NCBI GenBank assembly: GCA_007117185.1
Contig: SKHA01000189.1
Coordinates: forward strand, 1 to 17,494
Origin: Spirochaeta sp.
Lineage (GTDB): Bacteria; Spirochaetota; Spirochaetia; DSM-27196; Alkalispirochaetaceae
Reading direction: 5' to 3'
DNA: 17,494 bases
Under the pieces are notes generated by a model that saw only the letters and a list, made by a program, of their open reading frames with translations, made no database searches and was not told the origin of the DNA. Both the position numbers and the translations under genes were made by a program. Positions 1 to 7,826 of this stretch are shown in pieces. The stretch's first letter is position 1, and each line of letters starts with the position of its first letter.

Positions 1-115
1 AGACACTCTTTTTTTCCAATGGAGACGATATAGGCGTTGGTAAACATTGAGCCTACAATGACCCTGTGAATGAGCATACACAGGAGAATAGCAGGGAAAA
101 GGGGAGACCGCAACG

Positions 116-1054
116 GTGTTGAACAGTCCGCAGCTTTCGCTGGTGATACTGATATCTCTTTTGTTCTATGTGATTGTCCCCGGTGCGGGTGCCTTCTTCG
201 TTCGGCACCGCTGGCGAACATTTCGCCGGGAGCTTCAGGAGGCGTTTCTCTACCCGCCCCTGGAGTACGGTGGAAATCGGGGAAGAACCCGTTTCTTTGG
301 CCTTCTGGAATCCGTTCAGGGGGAGGACACCATCTGGATCAGGGAAGGGGGCCGTTCCGTGGGTATCAACCTGGCGGGGGTACCCATCTACCTTCTCCCC
401 CGAAATCGGGAGGGGGCAGGGTCGTATCGAGGGCACCCGGACACCAGTCCCAAAGTTGTCTTCTGGAAGAACCTCTTTGCTCTGGTGGAGGGAACCAAAG
501 TATTTGTTGCGGGGCCGGTAACGGACATTCAGGGTGCCGCGTTCTTCCACGGAGAGGGATCCGATAAGCCGCTGGTGATCATCTACGACTGTCCTGATGA
601 TTCGGTGCTCAGGCGCGGGGTCTGGACGGGACGGCAGCGTAACGAGTACTGGAACAACCTCACTGCTCCATCGCTCCTGGCCGGGTCAATGGCAAACCTT
701 TTGCTGACAGTTGTCTCATTTGAAGTAAGCCGCTTGACATCACTGCAGGCGCTGGTGGCGACACTGCTGCCGTTTATGCCGCTGTTACCGCCAGGGGTGA
801 TTGGGTATTATTTCTACCGAAAACTCTGGAAAGCCGCCCGGCGGCGACGAGCGGTCAGCGATGTCCTCAAAGTCCACGCTGCAGCGGAGCCGGAAAAAAT
901 CCGGAGCAACAGCGAGCGTCTTGCCGATGCAAAAAAACTCAGACGCTACGCCCAACGTCAGGAGAGCGTTGCCGTCCTGATCCTGATAGCGTCAATCACG
1001 CTGAACGGATATTTTCTGGCATTGATCGCGGCGCTCACCGTTTTTACCGGTTAA
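116..1054 (+). CDS. Unrecognised membrane protein with four predicted transmembrane helices
   Basis: The 312-residue protein starts at GTG 116, nine bases after a GGGGAG ribosome-binding site at 101-106. Hydrophobic segments suggest one N-terminal helix (about residues 7-29), a soluble domain of about 150 residues, two closely spaced helices (about 186-203 and 209-233), a basic cytoplasmic-looking stretch (RRRR near 242-245, then a charged helix to about 282), and a last helix (about 285-310). I see no catalytic motif and do not recognise the family. The two-helix plus soluble-domain layout recalls proteins that sense or process envelope components, but this is only a comparison of shape. A TACAAT hexamer at 54-59 could be a -10 element, but its -35 is poor. 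The stop overlaps that of the convergent DbpA-domain gene by 4 bp. The coding call is firm; the function is unknown. Confidence 0.8.
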   Translation: MLNSPQLSLVILISLLFYVIVPGAGAFFVRHRWRTFRRELQEAFLYPPLEYGGNRGRTRFFGLLESVQGEDTIWIREGGRSVGINLAGVPIYLLPRNREGAGSYRGHPDTSPKVVFWKNLFALVEGTKVFVAGPVTDIQGAAFFHGEGSDKPLVIIYDCPDDSVLRRGVWTGRQRNEYWNNLTAPSLLAGSMANLLLTVVSFEVSRLTSLQALVATLLPFMPLLPPGVIGYYFYRKLWKAARRRRAVSDVLKVHAAAEPEKIRSNSERLADAKKLRRYAQRQESVAVLILIASITLNGYFLALIAALTVFTG

Positions 1055-1581
1055 TCGTTCTTCTTTGACCGCGCGTAGTTGACCTTGAGTTTACGTCCCC
1101 GGAAATCGGCGCCATCGAAGCGGGCGATCAGGGCGTCCGCTACGGACGAATCAACGTCTACAAAAGTGTAACTGTCGAGAATCTTTATCTGTCCGATGTT
1201 GTCTCCCGTTACCTCACCGGCGTCGGTGAAAAGGCCGATGATATCCTTGGGGAAGACGCGGCGGTTCTTGCCGACGCTGACAAAGAGCGTCTGCTGGTCG
1301 CTGTCGGGGCGACGGTCTTCACCGTCCTGCACCGGTGAAGCGGTGGGTGTCGGCGGGGAGGGGCGGGACCGACGTCGGGGAGCCTTGCCATCGTCGTCCA
1401 GGAAGTGTTTGACCAGATACGCGGTGAAGTACGCTCGGGAGAACACGGAGACGTTCTGTTTTACAAAACGTTTGTATTCGTTCATCGCATGGGGGTCAGC
1501 TTCGTCATGAATCTGCCGCACCATTTCCTGAAGTTTTTCTTTAAGTGCATCAGGGTCGTCAATATAGCGGAAACGTGCCAT
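1051..1581 (-). CDS. Stand-alone DbpA-type RNA-binding domain protein
   Basis: The protein has 176 residues. An N-terminal helical part (residues 1-62, rich in Lys/Glu/Phe) is followed by a low-complexity basic Pro/Arg/Ser linker (about 63-97). The C-terminal module, residues 98-171, matches the DbpA/CsdA RNA-binding fold (an RRM-like domain): it opens with LFVSVGKNRRVFPKDIIGLF, continues with IGQIKILDSYTFVDVD, and ends with the KLKVNYAR strand. In DbpA helicases this domain docks to structured rRNA after the DEAD-box core; here no helicase core is present. A role in RNA binding or ribosome assembly is inferred. The gene is divergent from the OmpA-domain gene across 66 bp. Its promoter ends 6 nt before the ATG, so the mRNA may be leaderless, although an AGGA inside the -10 could also serve as a ribosome-binding site. 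Confidence 0.85.
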   Translation of the reverse strand: MARFRYIDDPDALKEKLQEMVRQIHDEADPHAMNEYKRFVKQNVSVFSRAYFTAYLVKHFLDDDGKAPRRRSRPSPPTPTASPVQDGEDRRPDSDQQTLFVSVGKNRRVFPKDIIGLFTDAGEVTGDNIGQIKILDSYTFVDVDSSVADALIARFDGADFRGRKLKVNYARSKKND

Positions 1582-1587
1582 GCAGGC

Positions 1588-1616
1588 ATCCTATGAAGGA
1601 GCATCCGGTTTGTCAA
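1588..1616 (-). promoter_or_regulatory. Sigma-70-type promoter abutting the start codon of the DbpA-domain gene
   Basis: On the minus strand, a perfect TTGACA (1616-1611) is followed by a 17-bp spacer and TAGGAT (1593-1588). Six bases, GCCTGC, then lead to the ATG at 1581. Transcription would be expected to start at or within a base or two of the ATG. One caution is that AGGA within TAGGAT lies 7 nt before the ATG and could instead be a Shine-Dalgarno sequence of a longer transcript. Confidence 0.6.
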
Positions 1617-1647
1617 GAAAGACGGCTGTCCGGCCGAAGAGTACCCC

Positions 1648-2832
1648 ATGATCAAGATCCTCGCCTGGCTTATTCTGGCGCTTGTGGTCTATACGCCACC
1701 GATTTACGGACAGTCTTCAGGAGAAGGGATACTTCTGCGGCATCTTCATCGCCCGGGAGAGCAGTATCGTATTGTCGGGGTGAACCGCCAGGAGATTACC
1801 CTGGATGGCCGAAGCGCCGGGAGCGCCGAGGTGGTTACCCGGATTCAGATCGTCAAGGGCGAACAGCGGCAGATACGGGCCACCTACAGCGTAACCGAGG
1901 GAAACCAGTTGGAACGGGAGTATACGGTACTCTTTACCCAGAACGAGCTGGGAGTTCAGCAGGTTCCTTCGGGATCATTCGTCCCGCAGGTCCGAAACGT
2001 TCCCACCTTTCCGGAAGAACGGGTAACCCCCGGCGACACCTGGCAGAGGCCCGCTCAGGAAGTGTACGACTTCAGAGAGGGGCTGGAAATCCAAACGGCA
2101 GTCGTCATTCCGATGCAGGTGAACTATGAGTACCGCGGCACCATCGCCTTCGAGGGGGCTGAGTATCACGAGATCGGCATCACCTACAACCTCTTTCATC
2201 GTCCCGGCAGAACAGCTCCTGAAGCTGCGGAGATTCGGCTGATTACGGCCCGTTTCAGCCAGCGCCTGCTCTGGGACCTTCCCGCCGGACGCCCTCATTA
2301 CTACCAGGAAGACTACAACCTCTTCATCCAGCTGACCGATGGAACCCGACTGGAATACCGCGGTGAAGCGGATGGACGGGTGGTGGACGCACCACCGCTG
2401 AACAGGGACGCCCTTCGCGACGAGATTCAGGGATCCATTGAGGCACTTTCTCTGGCTGACACCACCGTCCGCAGCGATGAGCAGGGTGTCACCATCGCCC
2501 TGGAAGACATCAGATTCGAACCGGACTCGGCGCGACTGCTTTCCTCGGAGCAGGTGAAACTGGAGTGGGTGGCGGAGATTCTGCGGCGCTACCCGGACCG
2601 GGACGTTTTGATCACCGGTCACACCGCACTGGCGGGAACGGAAGAAGGGCGGCAGCGCCTGAGCGAGGAACGCGCGGCCACGGTGGGTGACTACCTGATT
2701 CAAACCGGCGTCCGCAGTCAGGAGCAGCTCCTGTATCGTGGGGTTGGCGCTAGGGAGCCGGTAGCCACCAACAACACTGAGGCGGGGCGGCGCCGCAACC
2801 GGCGGGTGGAGATCACCATTCTGGAGAATTGA
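1648..2832 (+). CDS. Secreted protein with C-terminal OmpA-like peptidoglycan-binding domain
   Basis: The 394-residue protein starts at ATG 1648, preceded by GAAGAG. A signal peptide spans about residues 1-21 (hydrophobic core ILAWLILALVVY, likely cleavage after IYG). Residues 25-250 form a beta-rich domain that I cannot name. The OmpA/MotB-type domain covers about 282-394: it begins IALEDIRFEPDSARLL, continues with LITGHTALAGTEEGRQRLSE and the YRGVGAREPVATNNTEAGRR stretch, and ends RRNRRVEI. The usual Asp after GHT is Ala here. In the family this domain binds the peptidoglycan stem peptide non-covalently and tethers the envelope. Only 1 bp separates its stop from the next open frame, but the protease appears to have its own promoter. 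Periplasmic or outer-membrane location is inferred. Confidence 0.88.
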   Translation: MIKILAWLILALVVYTPPIYGQSSGEGILLRHLHRPGEQYRIVGVNRQEITLDGRSAGSAEVVTRIQIVKGEQRQIRATYSVTEGNQLEREYTVLFTQNELGVQQVPSGSFVPQVRNVPTFPEERVTPGDTWQRPAQEVYDFREGLEIQTAVVIPMQVNYEYRGTIAFEGAEYHEIGITYNLFHRPGRTAPEAAEIRLITARFSQRLLWDLPAGRPHYYQEDYNLFIQLTDGTRLEYRGEADGRVVDAPPLNRDALRDEIQGSIEALSLADTTVRSDEQGVTIALEDIRFEPDSARLLSSEQVKLEWVAEILRRYPDRDVLITGHTALAGTEEGRQRLSEERAATVGDYLIQTGVRSQEQLLYRGVGAREPVATNNTEAGRRRNRRVEITILEN

Positions 2833-2864
2833 GGTGGGAGTGCGCCGGAGAGGTGGCGCAGAGG

Positions 2865-2893
2865 TGGAAATCCCTGGCGGGGAAGAATATATT
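2865..2893 (+). promoter_or_regulatory. Promoter with palindromic -10 region directly before the protease start
   Basis: TGGAAA (2865-2870), a 17-bp spacer and TATATT (2888-2893) are followed by six bases (CCTCCT) and the GTG start at 2900. The -10 lies inside a perfect 10-bp palindrome GAATATATTC (2885-2894) flanked by GGA (2881-2883) and TCC (2896-2898), so it could also be an operator. No Shine-Dalgarno sequence lies at normal spacing; the nearest purine run (GGGGAAG, 2879-2885) is 14 nt away. Confidence 0.5.
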
Positions 2894-2899
2894 CCTCCT

Positions 2900-4390
2900 G
2901 TGAAGGTTTTCATACTCGGGTGGATTCGTGGTGTATTTCTTCTTCTCCTGATTCCCCTGGTTCTGGCTGGGTGTGATGATGGGCCGTTTGCGTCGCAATC
3001 ACTCCCTGGGCTCGACGACGATGCCGAGCTTCCTCCGCTGTCCTCTCTTGGTATCGACGATCCAGGATTTATCGACGGTTACCAATGGTACCTGGAAACG
3101 ATCAACGCGCCACTGGCGTGGCGTGTGCTGCGGGCGCTGGAAGAGCTGGGCCCTCTTTCCCCGACGGTGGTAGCGGTAATAGATACCACCTACGATTTGG
3201 AACACGAAGACATGTCCGATGTGTTTGCTGCTGGTGGATTCGATTTTATCAATGAAAGCTCCACACTACTTTCGCCGTCAGATACATCCAGCGATGGCCA
3301 TGGAAGCCATGTAGCGGGTTTGATCGGTGCAAGAGGTGGTAACGGAATGGGCATGGTTGGGTTGGGTTACAACATTGGCCTCCGCCGAACAGTCCATATT
3401 TTGCCTCTCGTCATGCTCGATTCCACTGGCGAAGGTGATGCGGAAGCTCTTCGCGATAGTATTTTTTACGCCAGTGGACGAGCCAATGCGTCCGGGACCG
3501 TTCTGGTGGATCCGGTTTCTGTGATTAACATGAGTCTAGGCAGTAGTGGAGACGGACTGGGAACTTATCTGCAGACGGCGATTGATGCGGCTGTTGCGGC
3601 AGACATTGTTATTGTAGCTGCCGCCGGAAACGCCCGGAACGGTGACGAGCCGCCGGGTGTACTTGACTTCCCCGCCCGGATGCCTGAAGTGATCGGGGTG
3701 GGCTCCATCGATGCCGACCGTGTACGCTCGCCGTTCTCTTTTTTCAGCGCTCGTACTGAAGAGGATAAGATTCCTGATGGTGCGCTGGATCTTGTCGCTC
3801 CAGGAGGAGTTAAATTCTTTGAGGACGGATCATTGGGTATTCTCAGCACCATTCCTCGAGACCGATACGGGGCATTACAGGGAACCTCCATGGCCGCACC
3901 CCTGGTGGCCGGTGCCGCCGCGCTGGTTCGCAGCGCCAACCCGTACCTCACCGCCCCCCAGGTCAGGCAGATCCTGCGGGATACCGCGGTGGACCTGGGC
4001 GAGGTCGGGTGGGACCCGGAATACGGTTACGGCCTGATCGATGTGGCCGCCGCGGTGCGTCGGGCACGCAGTACCAGCGCCTCTGTTGCCCCGTCAGCCG
4101 CAGCCCCTGTGCGTACCAGAGTTTCGCCGGTTCACGCCACCTGGGAGGTGGGCGGCCTCTCCACGGTGTTGCTGAGCCTGGACGCCGAAGAGCTTGACCG
4201 CCTGGGCATAACCGACGCCCCGGCGCACTTCTCGGAATTAACCGGCGTGACCTTCAGCGAATCGGTGCCGGGGTTCTACCTTCGTGGTGAGGTCCCCGTC
4301 CACCTCTCCGGCCAGGACGTCCTGGACCGCCTGAACACCGCCCGGGGCGTGCGCCAGGCTATCCAGAACCGGGTGATCCAGTTCCGATAG
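2900..4390 (+). CDS. Subtilisin-family (S8) serine protease, predicted lipoprotein
   Basis: I start the 496-residue protein at GTG 2900 rather than GTG 2834, because this puts a lipoprotein signal peptide at the N terminus: KVFILGWIRG, hydrophobic core, then lipobox LAGC with Cys25. The S8 catalytic triad is complete: Asp95 in VVAVIDTTYD, His134 in DGHGSHVAG, and Ser330 in GTSMAAP. The oxyanion Asn244 lies in AAAGN. The catalytic domain covers about residues 60-390, preceded by a short acidic linker. About 100 C-terminal residues form an unrecognised domain after an Ala/Ser/Pro-rich linker. It is probably a lipid-anchored envelope protease degrading extracellular or periplasmic protein. The first two thirds are clearly lower in GC than the last third (see findings). 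The upstream OmpA-domain gene is on the same strand. Confidence 0.9.
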   Translation: MKVFILGWIRGVFLLLLIPLVLAGCDDGPFASQSLPGLDDDAELPPLSSLGIDDPGFIDGYQWYLETINAPLAWRVLRALEELGPLSPTVVAVIDTTYDLEHEDMSDVFAAGGFDFINESSTLLSPSDTSSDGHGSHVAGLIGARGGNGMGMVGLGYNIGLRRTVHILPLVMLDSTGEGDAEALRDSIFYASGRANASGTVLVDPVSVINMSLGSSGDGLGTYLQTAIDAAVAADIVIVAAAGNARNGDEPPGVLDFPARMPEVIGVGSIDADRVRSPFSFFSARTEEDKIPDGALDLVAPGGVKFFEDGSLGILSTIPRDRYGALQGTSMAAPLVAGAAALVRSANPYLTAPQVRQILRDTAVDLGEVGWDPEYGYGLIDVAAAVRRARSTSASVAPSAAAPVRTRVSPVHATWEVGGLSTVLLSLDAEELDRLGITDAPAHFSELTGVTFSESVPGFYLRGEVPVHLSGQDVLDRLNTARGVRQAIQNRVIQFR

Positions 4391-4438
4391 ACTTGCTGAA
4401 CCACCGCATCCTGCGGTACCGTAGCCCACAGGCCCAGT

Positions 4439-6394
4439 ATGAGTAACCCTCTTCCCCGGCGCGCCGACGCGCTGTTGCAACAGTTCATAACTACCCATGA
4501 CCAGCTCAGCCAGGACAGTGTTTTTCTCCAGCGGCTGGCAGGCAACTGGTCCGCCCTGTATCGTCTGGTCCAGTCGCTGTACGGGGCCACGCCGGAATGG
4601 GAACACCTCCTGGTAGAGCTGGGAGAGCTGCTGTGGAACCGGTGGAATCACCGGGACGCCCGCCTGCGTTCCCTGGACGACCAGCGGGTCATGCAGGGAG
4701 CATGGTACTCACGAAACGCCCTTGTGGGGATGCAGCTGTACGTCGATCGATTCGCCGGCGACCTTTCCGGACTGGGTGACAAGCTCTCCTATTTTCAGGA
4801 GTTGGGGGTCAACTTCCTGCACCTGATGCCGCTGCTCAAGACCCCCCGGGATCACAACGACGGGGGGTACGCCGTTTCTGACTACGGACAGATCCAGGAA
4901 CACTTCGGGACGATGAAGGACCTCCGGAACCTTGCGGAGAAGATGCACCGTGAGGGGATGGTCCTGGCTTTGGACTACGTGCTGAACCATACCAGCGATG
5001 AGCATTCCTGGGCGCAGGCGGCCCTGGCGGGGGAACAACATTACCAGGACTACTACTACATGTACCCTGACAGAACAATTCCCGACCTCTACGAGGAGAG
5101 CCTGCCGGAGGTCTTTCCGGAAACCGCCCCGGGAAACTTCACCTGGAAGAATGAGATCAACCGCTGGGTGATGACGGTCTTTCACAGTTACCAGTGGGAT
5201 CTGAACTACTCCAACCCCCGGGTCTTCCTGGAAATGGCGGCGATACTCCTTGACCTGGCCAACGCCGGGGTGGATATCCTGAGGCTGGACGCTGTCCCGT
5301 ACCTGTGGAAACGTCTGGGCACCACCAGCCAGAATCTTCATGAAGCGCACGATGTGGTTCGGCTGCTGAACGCCTGCGCTCGGGTGGCCGCTCCGGGGGT
5401 AGCCTTCATCGCCGAAGCGATAGTTCAGCCCCGGGAGATCGCCCGGTACTTCGGTGAGGGTGAATGGGCCGGCCGAGAGTGCGAGCTGGCCTACAACGCC
5501 TCCCTGATGGTGCTGCTCTGGGATGCCCTGGCTACCGGCCGGGCTGCCCTGATTCGGCGGGGGCTGGAGGACCTGCCCCAGGCCGGCAGCGACACGGCGT
5601 GGTTGAACTACGTCCGCTGCCACGACGATATCGGGCTGGGATACGATGAGGCGCACCTGCGGGAGCAGGGGTGGGATCCGGCAGCGCATCGCGATTTCAT
5701 CATTCGTTATTTTACCGGAGAGTTCGAAGGGTCCTTCGCCCGGGGCGCACGGTTTATGTATAACCCTCGCAACGGAGATGCCAGAATCAGCGGCACCGCA
5801 GCGTCACTGGCGGGGGTTGAAGCGGCGCTGGAGCTCCAGGAGCCCTCGGTGCTGGAGATGGCGGTGCAGCGTATCGTTGCCCTGTATGGAGTTATTCTCT
5901 CGCTCGGGGGTATCCCCATCATCTACGCCGGGGACGAACTGGGGCTGTGCAACGATTATTCCTACCGGGAGGAGCCCCATCTTCAGGGAGACAATCGCTG
6001 GATGCATCGACCCTGGATCAGCGACGACCACCGGGCTACCCGAACAGATCCCACACGCGTTGCCGGGATGGTCTTCAGCAGACTCACCTCGATGATTGGG
6101 TTGCGCAAGCAGATACCCGCACTGAATGCCTCCCGGATGCCCGACATTCTTCCCTGCGAAAGCCCGCATCTTCTGGCATTTTTGCGGGTGGATTCCACAG
6201 GTGAACGGGTGCTGGTACTGGTGAACTTCAGCAACGAACCGATTCCCATTGACGGACAGCTAATGAGACTGGCAGGGCTGTACGATGGTGGCGTTGATCT
6301 TCTGGATCAGGAACGCTTCCTGCCGGTGGGGCAGCTGATGCGACCGTATCAGTGCTCCTGGGTGGTGGATCACTCCGCCCACGCCGCAACGTAG
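4439..6394 (+). CDS. Amylosucrase (GH13 subfamily 4)
   Basis: The 651-residue protein is about the family length (the Neisseria polysaccharea enzyme has 636). Amylosucrase transfers glucose from sucrose to build alpha-1,4-glucan and releases fructose. The layout fits: a helical N-terminal domain (about 1-85), a (beta/alpha)8 barrel, and a C-terminal beta domain (from about 575). Visible active-site residues are Asp284 (nucleophile, DILRLDAVPY), Glu326 (acid/base, AFIAEAIVQP), and His395-Asp396 (NYVRCHDDIG). Other family motifs are DHNDGGYAVSDY, DYVLNHTSDEHSWA and DNRWMHRP (518-525). No signal peptide is seen, so it is probably cytoplasmic, acting on imported sucrose or supplying glycogen-like glucan. 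A close alternative is a sucrose hydrolase of the same subfamily. The ribosome-binding site is weak (AGG at 4430-4432). The 3' end overlaps the convergent photolyase gene by 25 bp. Confidence 0.88.
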   Translation: MSNPLPRRADALLQQFITTHDQLSQDSVFLQRLAGNWSALYRLVQSLYGATPEWEHLLVELGELLWNRWNHRDARLRSLDDQRVMQGAWYSRNALVGMQLYVDRFAGDLSGLGDKLSYFQELGVNFLHLMPLLKTPRDHNDGGYAVSDYGQIQEHFGTMKDLRNLAEKMHREGMVLALDYVLNHTSDEHSWAQAALAGEQHYQDYYYMYPDRTIPDLYEESLPEVFPETAPGNFTWKNEINRWVMTVFHSYQWDLNYSNPRVFLEMAAILLDLANAGVDILRLDAVPYLWKRLGTTSQNLHEAHDVVRLLNACARVAAPGVAFIAEAIVQPREIARYFGEGEWAGRECELAYNASLMVLLWDALATGRAALIRRGLEDLPQAGSDTAWLNYVRCHDDIGLGYDEAHLREQGWDPAAHRDFIIRYFTGEFEGSFARGARFMYNPRNGDARISGTAASLAGVEAALELQEPSVLEMAVQRIVALYGVILSLGGIPIIYAGDELGLCNDYSYREEPHLQGDNRWMHRPWISDDHRATRTDPTRVAGMVFSRLTSMIGLRKQIPALNASRMPDILPCESPHLLAFLRVDSTGERVLVLVNFSNEPIPIDGQLMRLAGLYDGGVDLLDQERFLPVGQLMRPYQCSWVVDHSAHAAT

Positions 6395-7773
6395 CTGTCT
6401 ATCTGCTTGAACTTCCGCTTGAGCCCGTTGGCGTTCATGTAGCGGATCTTTCCAAATATGGGACGCTCCACCCAGGGACGGTCGTGCTTGCCGAAACACC
6501 AGGCCACACCGGCGTAGCCGTTGGGGTCCCGACCGTCCAGCTGGTAGCGATCATTCAGCTCGCACGCCAGGGCGAAGGCATCCTGAGGGTTTTGCATCCA
6601 CTCCAGAATCTTCTTGCCCCAGTACATCCGCATATACCCGTGCATCCTGCCGGTGCGCACCATCTGACGCTGACACGCGTTCCAGTAGGGATCGTCCGTC
6701 TCGGCACGTTCAAGTTGCCCGGCGGTATATATCCGCGGCCGTTCATCGCCGCTGTGCTCCAGCAGGGATGTACGGGCCCACTCGGGGATACCGCCCCAGC
6801 TGTCGTAGTTGTCGTTGTAGTGGGCGAAGTTCATCGCCAGCTCCCGGCGCACAATCAGCTCTTCCAGAAACGCCTGGAGGCCGCCCTGTTCTTCCGGCGG
6901 GATGTACTGATCCGCGTGAGACCGCGCCGACAGAGCAATCTCGATCGGGGAGATGTGGCCAAAATGTAGATACGGGCTCAAACGGGAGGTGCGGTCCAGC
7001 CCGGGGTCGTTTCGCAGTTCGTCGTAGCGGTGCAATCCGGTGGCCAGAAAATCCTTCAGGTGCCGTTCCGCCTCGTTTTGACCGCCCCGGACCGGCGCCG
7101 AAGCGGACTCCACCCCGGGATCGATGACCCCCAGGGAGTCCAGAAGTGTCTCCACTTCTGCTGTGTCCCGGGGAATGGGAATGGCACCCTTCAGCTGTTC
7201 CGCGCCCCTGTCGGAGATCCCCGTCTCCTGGGGTGACAGGGGCACAAGGTATTCATCCAGAAGTCGATGGATCCTGGGTCGGAGGGTGGCTGCGGCCCAC
7301 TGGTCTTTATCGCTGGCAGCCTCAACGGGGACCACCACGTTGCTTTCCACCTGGACCACCGGAACAGAAGTGGTTTGCACCACAGCAGTGCGCCATTCCC
7401 GCTGGATGCGCAGGTACCCCTGGTCAGTCACCACCGTGGACGCCGAAGCGGCCAGATCGGCCACAACTACCGGTGGGTTTCCCGGCACAAGCGAAAAGGA
7501 GATCCTGCGCTCTTTGAGTGCCGCCGCAACATCCATCAACCCTTGAATCAGAAAACGATAGTGCCGCCGGGTGGCCCCGGGAAATCCCGGGGTGAGGACG
7601 AACACCACCTCCAGGGGAGCTCCTCGGTGATTTGCCAGGTGCAGGGCGTATTCCAGGGCATGGTTGCAGTGCGTTCTGACAGAGGCTTGCATCCAGTACA
7701 GCACCGGCCCCGGAGGAACTGGTCGTGATGGGGACAAAAATCGTACTCTTGCATTATGCTTCACAGGTAGCAT
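6370..7773 (-). CDS. phr: Class II CPD photolyase (deoxyribodipyrimidine photo-lyase)
   Basis: The 467-residue protein has the usual class II length. It repairs cyclobutane pyrimidine dimers using reduced FAD and light. The N-terminal alpha/beta domain begins near residue 22 with PVLYWMQASVRTHCNHALEY, characteristic of class II. The FAD-binding helical domain carries SRLSPYLHFGHISP (263-276), FLEELIVRRELAMNF (302-316), RMHGYMRMYWGKKILEWM (376-393), LNDRYQLDGRDPNGY (406-420) and GKHDRPWVERPIFGKIRYM (428-446); the last three are class II hallmarks. A purine-rich GGCGGAAG lies just upstream of the ATG. The gene is divergent from the NtrC-family regulator (53 bp between starts) and convergent with amylosucrase. 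It suggests a sunlit habitat. Confidence 0.93.
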   Translation of the reverse strand: MLPVKHNARVRFLSPSRPVPPGPVLYWMQASVRTHCNHALEYALHLANHRGAPLEVVFVLTPGFPGATRRHYRFLIQGLMDVAAALKERRISFSLVPGNPPVVVADLAASASTVVTDQGYLRIQREWRTAVVQTTSVPVVQVESNVVVPVEAASDKDQWAAATLRPRIHRLLDEYLVPLSPQETGISDRGAEQLKGAIPIPRDTAEVETLLDSLGVIDPGVESASAPVRGGQNEAERHLKDFLATGLHRYDELRNDPGLDRTSRLSPYLHFGHISPIEIALSARSHADQYIPPEEQGGLQAFLEELIVRRELAMNFAHYNDNYDSWGGIPEWARTSLLEHSGDERPRIYTAGQLERAETDDPYWNACQRQMVRTGRMHGYMRMYWGKKILEWMQNPQDAFALACELNDRYQLDGRDPNGYAGVAWCFGKHDRPWVERPIFGKIRYMNANGLKRKFKQIDSYVAAWAE

Positions 7774-7826
7774 AGTAACGCTTCCGCCGGAACGGGAATA
7801 GGATCTGAAGAAGATTGGGGGGCACC

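Noticed and set aside
54..68. TACAAT followed 6 nt later by a GTG opening an 18-codon frame that overlaps the first gene, resembling the leaderless pattern.
   Set aside because: The -35 position (TAGGCG, 31-36) is poor and the tiny frame has no other support.
53..550. Long minus-strand open frame opposite the first gene, and similar long antisense frames elsewhere (for example 1975-2913, 4709-5689, 10018-10893).
   Set aside because: All lie opposite well-supported genes and lack recognisable domains; typical of GC-rich coding DNA.
4403..4417. Six-bp hairpin ACCGCA-TCC-TGCGGT between the protease and amylosucrase genes as a terminator.
   Set aside because: No T-run follows and the stem is short.
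7750..7826. Promoter of the NtrC-family regulator within the photolyase start region.
   Set aside because: No -35/-10 pair of acceptable quality could be found on either strand here.
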